A DNA stretch of 64,000 nt, from assembly GCF_000214825.1 (NCBI RefSeq), contig NC_015581.1:1364001-1428000 (forward strand), read 5' to 3'. The DNA is from Thiomicrospira cyclica ALM1 (GTDB taxonomy: Bacteria; Pseudomonadota; Gammaproteobacteria; Thiomicrospirales; Thiomicrospiraceae). A program made the position numbers and the translations under genes. Shown here piece after piece: positions 28,401 to 34,456 of the stretch. The notes beneath the pieces were generated by a model. That model did not search any database. It was given only the letters and a program-made list of their open reading frames with translations, and was not told the DNA's origin. Positions within the stretch are counted from its first letter, which is position 1. The number at the start of each line of letters is the position of its first letter.

Positions 28401-29015
28401 CAGCGCCCCTTGGCCATCAAAACGGTATTGGCCATTTAAAAAATCCTGGTCGGTGATATTCAGCGTGGTGGCTACGAGCGAGCCGACGTTGACTTGTGCA
28501 CCGGCGCCAAAAATAATCCCCGAGGGGTTAACTAAAGTAAGGTTGGCATTGGCACTGAGCTGGCCGAGGATTTGGCTGGGGTTGTTATCACTAATCCGCG
28601 CCAGGGCATGGCCGCCGGTGGGTTGCTGGAAGGTCACACTGGCATCTCGACCAATGTTAAAGCTGTTCCAGTTGGTAATGAGTTTATGGCTGTGTTGCTG
28701 AACCACTAAGGCATTGTGGGTTTGGCTGATGTCGGCTTGGCCGGCGCTGACCTGGCCACCGGTGGGTAGGGCGTTGGCATCCAGCGCATAGGCGGTGCTG
28801 ACAGGCGTCATGGCAACCAGTAGGCTAAAGGCCAGCGGTTTGATGGCTAAGGGGGGTGCCAGCAGGCCTGCTAAGTCGCCATGGGGTTCGGCGGGGCAGT
28901 TATCGGTTGCCCGACGCACCTTGCCACGCCCTTTTTGGGCGGTCTTGATCACTTCACTGACCGCGACCCAAGTCCGATTCACCGCACTCCAGACTAACTT
29001 ATATGCCTTGTTCAT
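16470..29015 (-). CDS. Giant two-partner secretion exoprotein (filamentous hemagglutinin-like adhesin)
   Basis: 4181 residues. An extended signal region (MNKAYKLVWSAVNRTW, ESPR type) precedes the hydrophobic segment, with cleavage near AYA-LDA (about 77). The TPS domain follows, with HSHKLITNWNSFNIG, LVNPSGIIFG (NPSG at 163-166) and SLVATT. Next come passenger-type beta repeats (GAGALTLTGNSSF, NAGTLQIGDG), three units of about 385 residues each opening near GLTLGK, YDG/MBG-type repeats (KTYDGNTTAT, KVYDGTTNAP, KIYEGTTSMS), a WVGGDTGNWFDPANWAGGAVPD segment, and Asp/Thr/Gly-rich beta-helix repeats. The last 250 or so residues are non-repetitive and I do not recognise them; no toxin or CDI motif is visible. 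The transporter gene lies 22 bases upstream. A surface adhesion or biofilm role is inferred. Confidence 0.93.
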   Translation of the reverse strand: MNKAYKLVWSAVNRTWVAVSEVIKTAQKGRGKVRRATDNCPAEPHGDLAGLLAPPLAIKPLAFSLLVAMTPVSTAYALDANALPTGGQVSAGQADISQTHNALVVQQHSHKLITNWNSFNIGRDASVTFQQPTGGHALARISDNNPSQILGQLSANANLTLVNPSGIIFGAGAQVNVGSLVATTLNITDQDFLNGQYRFDGQGALGQILNEGQLEAFEGGRIVLMANQVTNQGQITAPNGDVALIAANKVTLDFNGDGSLLVEIEQGTLNALVENQNAIQVGGGQILLSARALDQLSKSVVNNTGLLEANSLTEQGGRIILEGDDITLTASSSLIATGKTGGGDILVGGDWQGGANEERRVFEDPNALYQATTVTMEQGATIDASATVNGKGGTVVLWSDISNAESVTAVSGSLYAKGGANGGDGGQIETSGHQLSIADSATVSTHAPQGKSGEWLLDPRDIRIASDGDVSGEAIGTALANNNVTITTEPSCVDVTCTFNSEGEAGNIEIVDAITFEGANTLTLEAAGSISGSGNINFGTHSGAQLVLNTASGTGTYSGVISGSGSLVKAGAGALTLTGNSSFTEGIRVDGGELIVSGTLANNASNDVVVNEGGTFVFGRGDLFATNSSSRNNTITINEGGVVTNNGNFNNRIDSLVLNGGTLTSIGGSTNPSGGQHAGAWQLSDEVTVNANSTITGVGLVALGAGSASPSFNVSEGAELKIDAVLRNGVGNPIWPTAFAGNLVKNGAGTLVLTQNNVYTGTNTINAGTLQIGDGSATAESGSLGTAAISIAADASLIYARSDNLTLNQAISGAGGLIKENTGELTLSSTNNTFTGGMIVNGGSLIVEGRGSGNPVLANHENNNIVVNDGGTFVFGGTGGDVFGGNSVARQNTITINAGGVVTNSGNVNNRIGKLVLNGGTLTSLGGTTNTSGGVSAGAWQLSDEVTVNANSTISGVGLVALGAANASPTFNVNEGTELTIDAVLRNGVGTPNFGNAFAGNLVIDNTGTVFLTRNNTYTGNNTINAGTLVLRNDNPDPSSKSFTGAGLLRIESDDDSFTSAFNTNGWTFGSALTGLTLGKESNTANITIGSAASIAGSISVYGGDITVNQNLTSTANGAEILLKASGRISTASDRYIRANNGDIIFWANSNGSESGGITIGANSWLNSANGLQNQSSGGGNIILAGGSEIDGDGNPTGFAKSNTTHGVFLGNDTRMYSGGGDVAIRGKSTNTSSSPSAGSRDGNGYAAQGIRQERKLRIESGTGQISLVGESDGYYGIELAAMATSNDELIIRSAAENGDAISIHGEGHNSYGVMLNHTQTPEPRKWIVATGAEGNITITGRTSHGTYIGERGSGSDGTFGIFANTRSHILASSGIITLDGGTEGIRFRANSELGARDASGSLLSTSESNLVLTADKMIIDGTIRVESTGTLTVQPYSTSFSEDLDWPLTNLNIVNSISGLTLGKPGNSANITINSAQTIAGPISVYGGDITVNQNLTSTANGAEILLKASGNISTASNRTILANNGDIIFWANSNGSESGGITIGANSWLNSANGSQNQSSGGGNIVLAGGSEVDEHGDPTGFAQSNTTHGVFLSDRVGIWSGGGDVVIRGKSTTAASPVAGTRNTSGYDAQGVRLRYDLTINSGVGTIAVIGESSAYYGIELNANGGSSRTTTIRSDAPTGQAILMDGLGHNSYGIKFNHAGNKWILGAGGGDVTLRGHTTGTVYLGEQTTFGGLRGMFFGDQSRLLASGGTLILDGGSHGLHFRPDINVGARSDSGGQIQSSTSNVMLVGDVIPRFDGTLDVRTTGALTIQPSSTSFTSELNWRDSFTHLRVYEITGLVLGKEGNTANITINRAETIAGPISVYGGDITVNQNLISTANGADILLIASGNITLANSRSITTNNGDIIFWSDSDASGSGGISLGSGINLNSVNGATTSGLSGGGKIVLAGGNDSDEDGVPDGYAVSASAPGVRIQNNAQIRSGGGDIIIRGKSTNPTSGWDAVGLRQEGTLVMDSGTGTIELAGQSDKAYGVELQAGSGAWIDPNSGTLSIQSAATSGTAISLTGSGFGSYGVLLNYGNAKTIEATGGGDIVIIGSTTSDEYVGEYTSDPTFGTNVSPWGVFFGDHTSLLASGGKISVDGGTEGVRTRTNITLGEKSGSAVTASTANIQLLGDKVQIDGSSGTSIATTGTLTLAPSSNSFSGSLNWPLANLTIGSGITGLTLGKAGNMADIIINSPQTIAGPISIYGGALTINEALTATNNNINLHASGAVTQSAALSANGLGLHGTGNFTLTNAANNIGTLAGGSSETPLGSLSFVNAGALEIGAINPVGLKATGNIFVVTKNGNLTISENVVTESKSETAIVLAAGTDASAGGDGTPGMGNVLIDLDGVGDPTIEITAGTGGTIRLYTGDVDGSTGLSQLVGLGSGNFRYNTSINADGTLSKGYTAEAELDSDVVNALYREQPTANVTVSNQTITYGDSLTVTGDATGMVNGDTPTYGVSGVTAQDFSTSNNLKVNQNGGYTLTATGLEALGYNISGGSNGTLIVNPKEITISGIKAENKTYDGNTTATVLTGNVQKDGLIVGDLVTLNSSGVFADKNAADDVEVILSNSFDGADRDNYTIVNQETTTANIIPKLLTLSALKTYDGTTDLTGFVTLGGFVGDETLGYSGAAASDKHVATAGKFINAITLENGDNGGISSNYALPTLNAANAPVTINPATLTATLSNTGVTKVYDGTTNAPGDFEPTWTFSGLVNGDTAAELNFNEAAYQDKNVSFDNNQLTLSDLAIDGVIGTNSSQATDYVLDATSKSVNASITPAPLRVRANNDARFVGQTEDTNYAGVSFIGLVNGETSDVLNVSGLSISRSDSANNDAGTYSLTLSGVTADNGNYSITFESGTYTIVPAGQLLIRVSNVSEVYGNSPTFTIASAEYLDNDNSTINSVTVTGSSSSFDTDGVTFDIEASDATTSTAGEINVGSYQLSGTVTGGNSSNFSNNLVVVGVLDITPRSLSASATGGISKIYEGTTSMSGVTLALDGLVDNDAVTVSGLGAFDSRDVGTGLDYTINNLALSGADAGNYFLSGGGSFTGGNGKITPKEVTLNPQAATRVYDGSVDYTPTPDDLAFLSDLLGVAGDTVTSATLAFDNKNVGTSKTLTLSGVVIGDGNSGNNYTINVGSNDASAITRLDSVNWVGGDTGNWFDPANWAGGAVPDLANVANVIIPEGVTVSFDTSDAISPADASQAVEIESIGSAGSLTQANGELNIGDGGMTLNAFTQNGGILTNAGPTNLSSFEQTDGSFTGTGDFTSKAFSQTGGNTDLTNNFTVSESFSQGEVGSVTVGGNTSITDIDGGMTIGNLNTTGTTNLTSTDGAITQASGTKIISNDEATIRARDNESPANFFDVILDEEDNEFSEKVTVEGDNVTLVAAGNLDADVTATTDAKVDASGELTIEVEAGGDAELTSGGDMTVSGNSQNLTTQTTGAGNSISFGNTTVRANLETTTNDGNITQTGPLDVTGTTDLAAGSGDITLDNADNNFGGVVNVLSGKDVTLNDTNSLTLGNVTTTGQLDATAKDDLTLTGVMAVDSLKLEATDGKIDQTDGTLTVDKATELTAAQNIDLAQANDFKGKVKVTDALNVTLNDINGLELGDVTSRGKLDATAGKELALNGAINVESLDLEAEAGDITQDEDSTLTVTQGPTNLEAGNDITLDGNSNAFTGKVTADGDNVNLAAAGNLDADVTAKTDVTLNASGNLTAEVEAGGDANLSSGGTMTVALDVDGNSDLSSGGNMSVEGSSTDLNITSGGSTTFGETTLAGNLDVTSAQGISQTGTLDITGTTGLAAGSGDIALTNANNTFNSPVNAASNNIGLTAKTNLALNNITARGDLNARSVEGELTRNRDANFAVGGRQSLFARGGVVSFDPAPIVPMTDVNAAPIVPVTDVNAAVAGMTSGNELLLPTLVSADAGSDSGGSSEGGAGSTNVGSATSSSQFGARRNDFSIELNEVDVVVQSSLQASDMGAAPATAKLRVGNQTLELGVSSTSQTSVVRTSQASSDVSSVRTLSVTQVNGAGASRTEVSVAQSGGVLSVNQGQTAVSESVEPVALNALNVVDRVEAQVELGVDALVDLVVEITDDNQLILNLTDEQLARYPMPQLVSLGLMAASYSFGITVEAVSNIVIRTIN
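17188..17253 (-). repeat. 33-base tandem duplication in the exoprotein gene
   Basis: Two consecutive 33-base units (17188-17220, 17221-17253) differ at three positions and encode the repeat PIVPxTDVNAA (x = Met or Val). The repeat is in frame and lies near the change from beta-helix repeats to the C-terminal region. Confidence 0.85.
22350..25800 (-). repeat. Three long (about 1.15 kb) internal repeats of the exoprotein
   Basis: Units begin at GLTLGKESNTANIT (near 25800), GLTLGKPGNSANIT (near 24640) and GLVLGKEGNTANIT (near 23500); a fourth start occurs near 22350. Each carries TIAGPISVYGG, NGDIIFWxxS, GGGDIxIRGKST, HxSYGVxxNHxxx and LDGGTEGxxxR-type blocks. The first two units are almost identical in DNA over about 250 bases (24316-24565 against 25474-25723), while the third has drifted, so the first pair was recently duplicated or converted. 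Confidence 0.85.
26050..27200 (-). repeat. Pair of passenger-type repeats, period about 780 bases
   Basis: The segments around 26830-27180 and 26050-26400 encode near-identical blocks: TITINxGGVVTNxGN, LVLNGGTLTS, AGAWQLSDEVTVNANSTI, GVGLVALGA and IDAVLRNGVG. Matching landmarks are about 780 bases apart, so each unit is about 260 residues. These are autotransporter-style beta repeats inside the exoprotein. Confidence 0.8.
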
Positions 29016-29037
29016 TGTCCTATCCCCTTAGAATCTC

Positions 29038-30831
29038 TTAGAACCACTTGACCAATTGTGCCCACACCCGCGTGTCGTCGGTACGACCATCCGCGTCATT
29101 GCCATTGTTATCTAGGCCGGGATTGGTGCCGATTTTGCTGGCCAGTTGCAACTGCAGCATCAGGTTATTGCGCCGGGTCATCCGAATGCCCAAGCCCGCG
29201 CCTTGTAAGCTGTAGGCATTAATTTCTTGTTGATTGTTTGGGCGCTGGTTGCCCAAATCTTTGTGCAACTGCACCCAGCCAATGTCATAAAAGGCGGTGA
29301 GTTGCGCGCTGTCGAACCAACCGGTTTGGGGCAGTTCGTAACGCAGTTCAAAATTAATCAGGTCGGCTTCATCGCCACTGGCCTCAGACCCCGGATAGGC
29401 TCGCACGCCACTGACACCACCGAGGCTCATTTGTTCGGAGGAGTCGAGGTTTTTAAACGCCCGTTGACCGCGATAGGCCAGTGATGCGGTCCAGTCGGCG
29501 TTAAGTCGTTGAATGCGGTTAAAGCTGAGATTGAGCTTGGTGTAACCGCCGGCAGTTTGAAAACCGCCTTGGTCGGCGTCCAAGCCAATCGGCAGGTCTA
29601 ATTGCCCTTGGGTCCAGTTGAACGACCAGCTGTTAAAGCCGCCACCATAGCGCCCGTCCAACCAGTCGCCATTGAGGCCGAGCTTTAGGCTGTGCTTGTC
29701 ACGCTGTTTGATAATGTCTCCGCGTACCTCATCGAGTAAATGCTGCTTGCTAAATTCCCCACTCAAATACAGGTTGTGCACCCGCGAGCGAATCAGCGCA
29801 TAGGTGAGTCCGGCATTAACGCCTTGCACCGACCCACGCGATTGCTGCTCACGACCAAATTCGGTCATCACGCGATAATCCAGGTTTAAATAGCCCAGAT
29901 TGAGCATTAGGCCGTGTGGGTTAAGAGGCGTAGCATAACTGAGGTTCGCCAGATCGACCCCGTTGCTGTGGTTGGCAAACAGGCTCAACTGATCGCCCTT
30001 GCCACTGGGGTTGACCAATCGGTATTGCGCCGCCGCTTGGGTTTCGCCGGTACTGCGATTGCCTTGGTTATCCACCCAGGCCAACAGATTGTGCCGCGGC
30101 TCGGTTTGCAGTTGATAACGCACCCGCAGCTCACCCAACTCCGCCCCTTGCGTGAGCGTGGCGGTGGCGTTAATGCCGTGCAAATCGCTCATTTTTAACA
30201 CGCTGGCATTGAGCGGCGCTTCACTCAGCGCTTCACCAGGGGTGAGATGTGCGGCGGCCATACGGGTAAGAAAATCCACATCAAGCTCACTGCTGGGTCG
30301 CGCATCGTCGGCGGCATCATTTGCGTCTTCACGTTCAAATAAAAACGACTGCTGTTCGTCCAGCCGACCAATCAGAATATGGATCTCGACCGTGCCGTCG
30401 GTGACATCTTGACGCGGCAAATAGGCACGGGCCATTAAATAGCCTTTGGCACGCAAATAGGCGGTAACTTTATCGCGGTAACTGAGCATACCGGCATAGT
30501 CCAACCGCTGGCCTGTAGCATCACCTACCAGTGCGAACTTTTCTTCGTCAGTGAGCACACCGTCCACATCGACAATGGTCATGGATGTGATCAATACCGT
30601 TGGTCCGGCCGCCGGAATTGGCGCTAATGGATCGTCTTGACGCGACTCCACTGAAGGGAGCGCAGGCGCGATTTGAGGAATCTGCGGGGTAAGTTGTTGC
30701 AAAATCGACCCGGCATCGGGTTGGGTTTGAGCCACAGCGGGTGAGCTGGCTAGCAGGCCTGCTAGGCTCAAGCATAATGCCTGTCGTAGAAATAGTGGGG
30801 GTATAAACGACTGGATTGGGTTTATTGCCAT
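29038..30831 (-). CDS. Two-partner secretion outer-membrane transporter (FhaC/ShlB/HecB family)
   Basis: The 597-residue protein starts MAINPIQSFIP after a GGGAG site four bases upstream; the open frame extends 15 codons further but without a ribosome site. A signal peptide ends near AVAQ. A POTRA region follows (TIVDVDGVLTDEEKFALVGD through VTAYLRAKGYLMARAYLP and TVEIHILIGRLDEQ), then the 16-strand barrel with the conserved LGGVSGVRAYP (VRGY-like) loop motif. It ends in the usual C-terminal Phe (LVKWF). The only evident substrate is the 4181-residue exoprotein immediately downstream. A shared promoter upstream is expected. Confidence 0.95.
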   Translation of the reverse strand: MAINPIQSFIPPLFLRQALCLSLAGLLASSPAVAQTQPDAGSILQQLTPQIPQIAPALPSVESRQDDPLAPIPAAGPTVLITSMTIVDVDGVLTDEEKFALVGDATGQRLDYAGMLSYRDKVTAYLRAKGYLMARAYLPRQDVTDGTVEIHILIGRLDEQQSFLFEREDANDAADDARPSSELDVDFLTRMAAAHLTPGEALSEAPLNASVLKMSDLHGINATATLTQGAELGELRVRYQLQTEPRHNLLAWVDNQGNRSTGETQAAAQYRLVNPSGKGDQLSLFANHSNGVDLANLSYATPLNPHGLMLNLGYLNLDYRVMTEFGREQQSRGSVQGVNAGLTYALIRSRVHNLYLSGEFSKQHLLDEVRGDIIKQRDKHSLKLGLNGDWLDGRYGGGFNSWSFNWTQGQLDLPIGLDADQGGFQTAGGYTKLNLSFNRIQRLNADWTASLAYRGQRAFKNLDSSEQMSLGGVSGVRAYPGSEASGDEADLINFELRYELPQTGWFDSAQLTAFYDIGWVQLHKDLGNQRPNNQQEINAYSLQGAGLGIRMTRRNNLMLQLQLASKIGTNPGLDNNGNDADGRTDDTRVWAQLVKWF

Positions 30832-30860
30832 GATACTCCCATTATCATCGGTAAATAAAT

Positions 30861-31024
30861 ATGCAGTTTTAAGCAATAACTATAATTAAGTGCAAAGTTC
30901 AAATTATTAATTAATACCGGGTATCATAAACAGCAACAACTTTTTTCTACATATCACTTTCCGCCAAACCATTATCAATTTGCGCCAATATGACAGATGT
31001 ATCCTTTAATGCTAAAAACTGCAT
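30861..31024. promoter_or_regulatory. Divergent intergenic region between secretion operon and AraC-type gene
   Basis: This AT-rich stretch holds the outward promoters of both units. ATGCAGTTTT (30861-30870) and its exact reverse complement AAAACTGCAT (31015-31024) frame it, and ATACCGGGTAT lies between them as a smaller imperfect palindrome. I could not place convincing -35/-10 pairs. The paired elements are candidates for binding by the divergent AraC-type regulator. Confidence 0.4.
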
Positions 31025-31060
31025 TAAAATAGCATCTATAAAAAATAGCTGGGAATGACG

Positions 31061-32062
31061 ATGAGCATCAAAACATACGATATTTATCAGGAGTTTCAGG
31101 CAGCATGCCATATTTTGGATGTTGACAGTGAAGCCGTTCTGAGAGCATCAAAAATTTCATTATTAACCGATAACTTACAAAACCTAAATGTCACTTCTGG
31201 ACAAATAGCCACGATATTTGGTGAATTAGTAATGCAGTATGGAAAGGATGACTTTCATATTAAATTGGCTGATGGGTTTTCTAAAGCAGCTTTTGGTCAT
31301 TCATTTTTAGCATTGCAATGTAGTGAAAATTTATTGATGGGAATTTATCGCGTTGCGCGATTTAAAGAACTTATTGAACCTGTGCGCTGGCATATCACTG
31401 AAGACGATAAGCGCTTATCGATTGAGTTGCAGCGCCAAGCAGATGATTTCCCTCTTTATGGCATTGGACAAATCATGAGTTTTTTATGGCTAGTTAAAAG
31501 TTGTCGTAATGTGAGCGCAAAAAACATTGTGCCGCAACGTGTCGCCATCACTGACCCAGCACCTCACTTGACTGAAATTTCGAAACAAATAGGCTGCGAA
31601 GTTGAAATAGCTGATAGCGCTGTAATTGAGTTTCGACTGACCGACTTAGAACATAGAGTTTTATCCGTTAATAACTTAGTCACCAAAGGTCTCGACACCA
31701 GCATAACTAATACCCAATCTCTTAAAGTCGATAATCAAACTTTTATTAACTTGGTTTATCACATTGTTAATGAGTTGCTTCCATCTGGAGAAGTAAGTTC
31801 CCAACGCGTTGCAACAAGATTATCATTAAGCAAAAGAACCCTGGAACGCCGTCTTTCCGAACAAAACACCAGTCTTACAGACATTGTGCGACACTGCCGC
31901 AAGGATATGGCTGAGCATTATTTGCTTAATACACATATGCCTATGACTGAAATAACACTGATGCTTGGGTATCGTGAAACAACTTCATTCTTTCGAGCTT
32001 TTCGAAGTTGGTTTGGGTGCTCGCTAAAGGCGTTCAAAGAAGGGGCTTCGCGCCACTCATAG
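31061..32062 (+). CDS. AraC-family transcriptional regulator
   Basis: The 333-residue protein has an N-terminal ligand-binding-like domain of the OruR/arabinose-binding type (about 20-210, with FGHSFLALQCSENLLMG and SIELQRQADDFP) and a C-terminal AraC HTH (SQRVATRLSLSKRTLERRLS, then ITLMLGYRETTSFFRAFRSW). ATG 31061 is preferred over the one six bases earlier because GGGA sits six bases before it. It is divergent from the two-partner secretion operon and more AT-rich than its neighbours, so it may be the local regulator of that operon and share its origin (inference). Its ligand is unknown. Confidence 0.9.
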   Translation: MSIKTYDIYQEFQAACHILDVDSEAVLRASKISLLTDNLQNLNVTSGQIATIFGELVMQYGKDDFHIKLADGFSKAAFGHSFLALQCSENLLMGIYRVARFKELIEPVRWHITEDDKRLSIELQRQADDFPLYGIGQIMSFLWLVKSCRNVSAKNIVPQRVAITDPAPHLTEISKQIGCEVEIADSAVIEFRLTDLEHRVLSVNNLVTKGLDTSITNTQSLKVDNQTFINLVYHIVNELLPSGEVSSQRVATRLSLSKRTLERRLSEQNTSLTDIVRHCRKDMAEHYLLNTHMPMTEITLMLGYRETTSFFRAFRSWFGCSLKAFKEGASRHS

Positions 32063-32070
32063 TAAAATAT

Positions 32071-32125
32071 CTCAAGAAGATCACCTATCGCCTAAAATCT
32101 ATTGGCGACCTTCTTGAGGTTTTTG
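32071..32125 (+). terminator. Terminator after the AraC-type gene
   Basis: CTCAAGAAG and CTTCTTGAG form a nine-base-pair outer stem, with CGCC/GGCG pairing inside. It is followed by GTTTTTG and starts about ten bases after the stop codon. Confidence 0.7.
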
Positions 32126-32151
32126 ATACAGTCGTTAATTGGTTTTCTAAC

Positions 32152-33063
32152 TTAATTCAAAAACTCACGCACAGCGATGGCGGAGTCTTCGTTATAGAAG
32201 TCTAAGAAGAAATGATCAGCACCGTCTATGGTTACGGTCTGCACCTTGGCTAAATCGCCCAATGCTTCAATCGCGCCAGGCAAATCGGCCACCACATCAT
32301 CGTCGGAACCAATGATCACCAAAGTCGGTTTTTTAGCCGACTTTAATAAGGTTGGCGTATCAAATTGTGGCTTAATGTCATAATAATCCACAAACGCAGC
32401 CGCGGTAACTTGGGCATCTTGGCAGTAGATAAAATCAATGCCCTGCATTAATTCATCGCCCTTGCTGGCTTTAATACGGTCTTTGGCTTGTGCCAAAATA
32501 GGCCCAATCGCTTTACCAAAACTGGCTTCGTAGCTTTCATGCGATTGTTGTGCGCCGGTGGCCGGTGCCCATAACACCACATTAGCAATCGAGTCACGAT
32601 CACGTTCGGTGGCAAACCAAGCAATTTGATTGCCGCCTCGTGAATGCCCCATTAAGGTTACGTTATTTGCGCCCTGCTGCTCTAGCCAATCCAGCCACAC
32701 CCCTACTTCATCTAAAGCATCAGTGTGTTTGTGGGTATGAGGTACGGCACAGTCATACTCGCCATCACGGTCATTCAAACCAAAAGATAAGTTAATCGAT
32801 AACGAACTGATGCCCTGCTCGACCAGGTTTTGCTGTAACGCCATGTAGGTTGAGCGCCCTTTGTGCGTTAAGGTGCCATGCAGCAGCAACACAAATTCAT
32901 CGCTGTAGCTCTTGCCATCCGCCATTTCTAAATTGGCATTCAAGGTTTTACCCTGCCAGGTTTGTTTAATTTCTTCGGCGTTCACCAAGCCTGCAAAAGC
33001 CATGGAGGCAGCTAATAAACCGGTCAGCACCGTGTTTTTCATCGCGGTCAGCGTTTGTTTCAT
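32152..33063 (-). CDS. Secreted alpha/beta hydrolase
   Basis: This 303-residue protein has a signal peptide ending near LVNAEE. The hydrolase core shows an oxyanion strand (FVLLLHGTLTHKGR), the nucleophile elbow GHSRGG, a later Asp in VIIGSDDDVV and the final His in DGADHFFLD, giving a complete Ser-Asp-His triad. The substrate cannot be told from sequence. The start is fixed by GGAGGAGACG directly before ATG 33063. It follows the MFS gene on the same strand after about 45 bases and may be cotranscribed. Confidence 0.88.
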   Translation of the reverse strand: MKQTLTAMKNTVLTGLLAASMAFAGLVNAEEIKQTWQGKTLNANLEMADGKSYSDEFVLLLHGTLTHKGRSTYMALQQNLVEQGISSLSINLSFGLNDRDGEYDCAVPHTHKHTDALDEVGVWLDWLEQQGANNVTLMGHSRGGNQIAWFATERDRDSIANVVLWAPATGAQQSHESYEASFGKAIGPILAQAKDRIKASKGDELMQGIDFIYCQDAQVTAAAFVDYYDIKPQFDTPTLLKSAKKPTLVIIGSDDDVVADLPGAIEALGDLAKVQTVTIDGADHFFLDFYNEDSAIAVREFLN

Positions 33064-33108
33064 CGTCTCCTCCTACAGAGATAATTGCTCTTTCGTGATT
33101 TTTTGTAA

Positions 33109-34401
33109 CTAAACTATCTTTTGCGGCTTCAAAGCTAAGTATACCCATAATCCAGATAAAAACATCATCGCGCCGACAAAGTAAAACGGCCATACGACTG
33201 AGCTGGTATAGAAGGCCAGTAAGCCCAACAATAGCGCGCCGGCGGCATAACCAAAATCGCGCCAAAAACGATACACACCCAGCATCGAGGCACGTTGTTT
33301 TGGCTGACTGTAATCGGCCACCGCCGCGCCCAACGTGGGATAAAGCATTGCCATACCGAAGCCCATAAAAGCAGCGAGCAAAGACCAAGCGGCCATCGAA
33401 TCCACCCAGACAAAACTAATACTGGTAATCGCACACAACCAAAACCCACCAACAATCAGTGCGCGCCGGCCAAACTTATCCGATGCCGGGCCGGTGATGA
33501 GTTGAGACGCGCCCCAGACCACGCCATAAACCGCAATAATTCCACTGGCTTGCACCAGTGTTTGGGTTTGCGAAATCAAATAGACCGGCATAAAAATCCA
33601 TACCAAGGCGTCAATAAACTTTTCCACCAGGCCTGCTTGATTGAGTGCGACCAGTTGTTTATGTTGAAAGGTGCCGATTTTGAATGCTTGCGCCAGGGAT
33701 TGTTTTTGCTCGGTTTGTTTTTCACCATCATCACCGTGGTGTTGGTTGTTCTGACTTTGGTTATGCTGGTTATTGTCATAATGACGCTGATGCAAGTTCG
33801 ACCAAGGACGCGTATCCAATACTTTCCAGATCGCGAGCACTAAACCTAAACCTATCACCACCAGACCAAAACCTAATAAGGCTTCACGCGCGCCATACAC
33901 TTCAGCTAAATACGCCGTCATCCAGCCTGCCAGGCCGACCGCCGCATAACCGGAAAATTCATTTAAGCCGTTAATCAATCCCTTTTGATTCGCCTTGGCT
34001 AAATCGAGTTTACTATTGAGTGCCATCGACCAGCACAGGCCTTGGTTTAACCCTAGAAACACCATCGCCCAGACAATCCATGACCAGCTTTGCGCATAAT
34101 AGATTAAGAAGGGTACAGGTAAAGCCAATAACCAACCGACTACCAATAATCGACGGCGCCCATACTGCTCACTTAAATGACCCGCCACCAAGTTCATGCT
34201 CGCCTTTACCAGCCCAAACACGAACACAAACATCACCAGACTCATAAAGGCATTTGCCGCTAAACCAAACTCGCTTTCCGCCAGGCCTGGTACCACGGTT
34301 CGGGTCATACCCAAGGCTAAACCAACTAAAAACACCTGAATCAGCTGCTGTACAATCTGATTCAGATTGGCTTTGATACCGTGCATTATTTGATTATGCA
34401 T
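33109..34401 (-). CDS. MFS transporter with His/Asn/Gln-rich central loop
   Basis: The 430-residue protein has twelve likely membrane helices in two halves. Motif A-like sequences are HLSEQYGRRRLLVV in the first half and GPASDKFGRRALIVGG in the second. The loop between helices 6 and 7 is unusually polar, with HQRHYDNN, QHNQSQNNQHHGD and many Gln residues. The substrate is unknown. Start 34401 is preferred because TAGGG lies six bases upstream; the longer frame would start at a TTG inside the operator. Transcription should begin within the palindrome at 34412-34435, shared with the persulfide dioxygenase gene on the other strand. Confidence 0.88.
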   Translation of the reverse strand: MHNQIMHGIKANLNQIVQQLIQVFLVGLALGMTRTVVPGLAESEFGLAANAFMSLVMFVFVFGLVKASMNLVAGHLSEQYGRRRLLVVGWLLALPVPFLIYYAQSWSWIVWAMVFLGLNQGLCWSMALNSKLDLAKANQKGLINGLNEFSGYAAVGLAGWMTAYLAEVYGAREALLGFGLVVIGLGLVLAIWKVLDTRPWSNLHQRHYDNNQHNQSQNNQHHGDDGEKQTEQKQSLAQAFKIGTFQHKQLVALNQAGLVEKFIDALVWIFMPVYLISQTQTLVQASGIIAVYGVVWGASQLITGPASDKFGRRALIVGGFWLCAITSISFVWVDSMAAWSLLAAFMGFGMAMLYPTLGAAVADYSQPKQRASMLGVYRFWRDFGYAAGALLLGLLAFYTSSVVWPFYFVGAMMFLSGLWVYLALKPQKIV

Positions 34402-34411
34402 TTGAAACCCT

Positions 34412-34435
34412 ATATTCAACTAATTGGTTGAATAT
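34412..34435. promoter_or_regulatory. Palindromic operator between MFS and persulfide dioxygenase genes
   Basis: ATATTCAAC, six bases (TAATTG), then GTTGAATAT. The arms and spacing equal those of the site at 12646-12669. It overlaps the -10 of the leftward MFS promoter and the -35 of the rightward promoter. The ArsR-rhodanese regulator encoded two genes to the right is the obvious candidate to bind it. Confidence 0.75.
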
Positions 34436-34456
34436 TAGCCGACAAGGTCGTATAGT
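34428..34456 (+). promoter_or_regulatory. Predicted promoter of the persulfide dioxygenase/ArsR operon
   Basis: TTGAAT (34428-34433), a 17-base spacer and TATAGT (34451-34456). The -35 lies in the operator. The predicted start site is about 30 bases before the ATG at 34493, which has a GAGG ribosome site. Confidence 0.6.

Noticed and set aside
16470-30831. Contact-dependent inhibition (CdiBA) system
   Set aside because: No VENN-type motif, toxin domain or small immunity gene was seen at the C-terminal end of the exoprotein; dbpA follows immediately.
34412-34435. Reading the operator as the ATTC-N8-GAAT pattern I recall for SqrR-type repressors
   Set aside because: The ATTC and GAAT elements here are separated by 12 bases, not 8, so only a general family resemblance is claimed.
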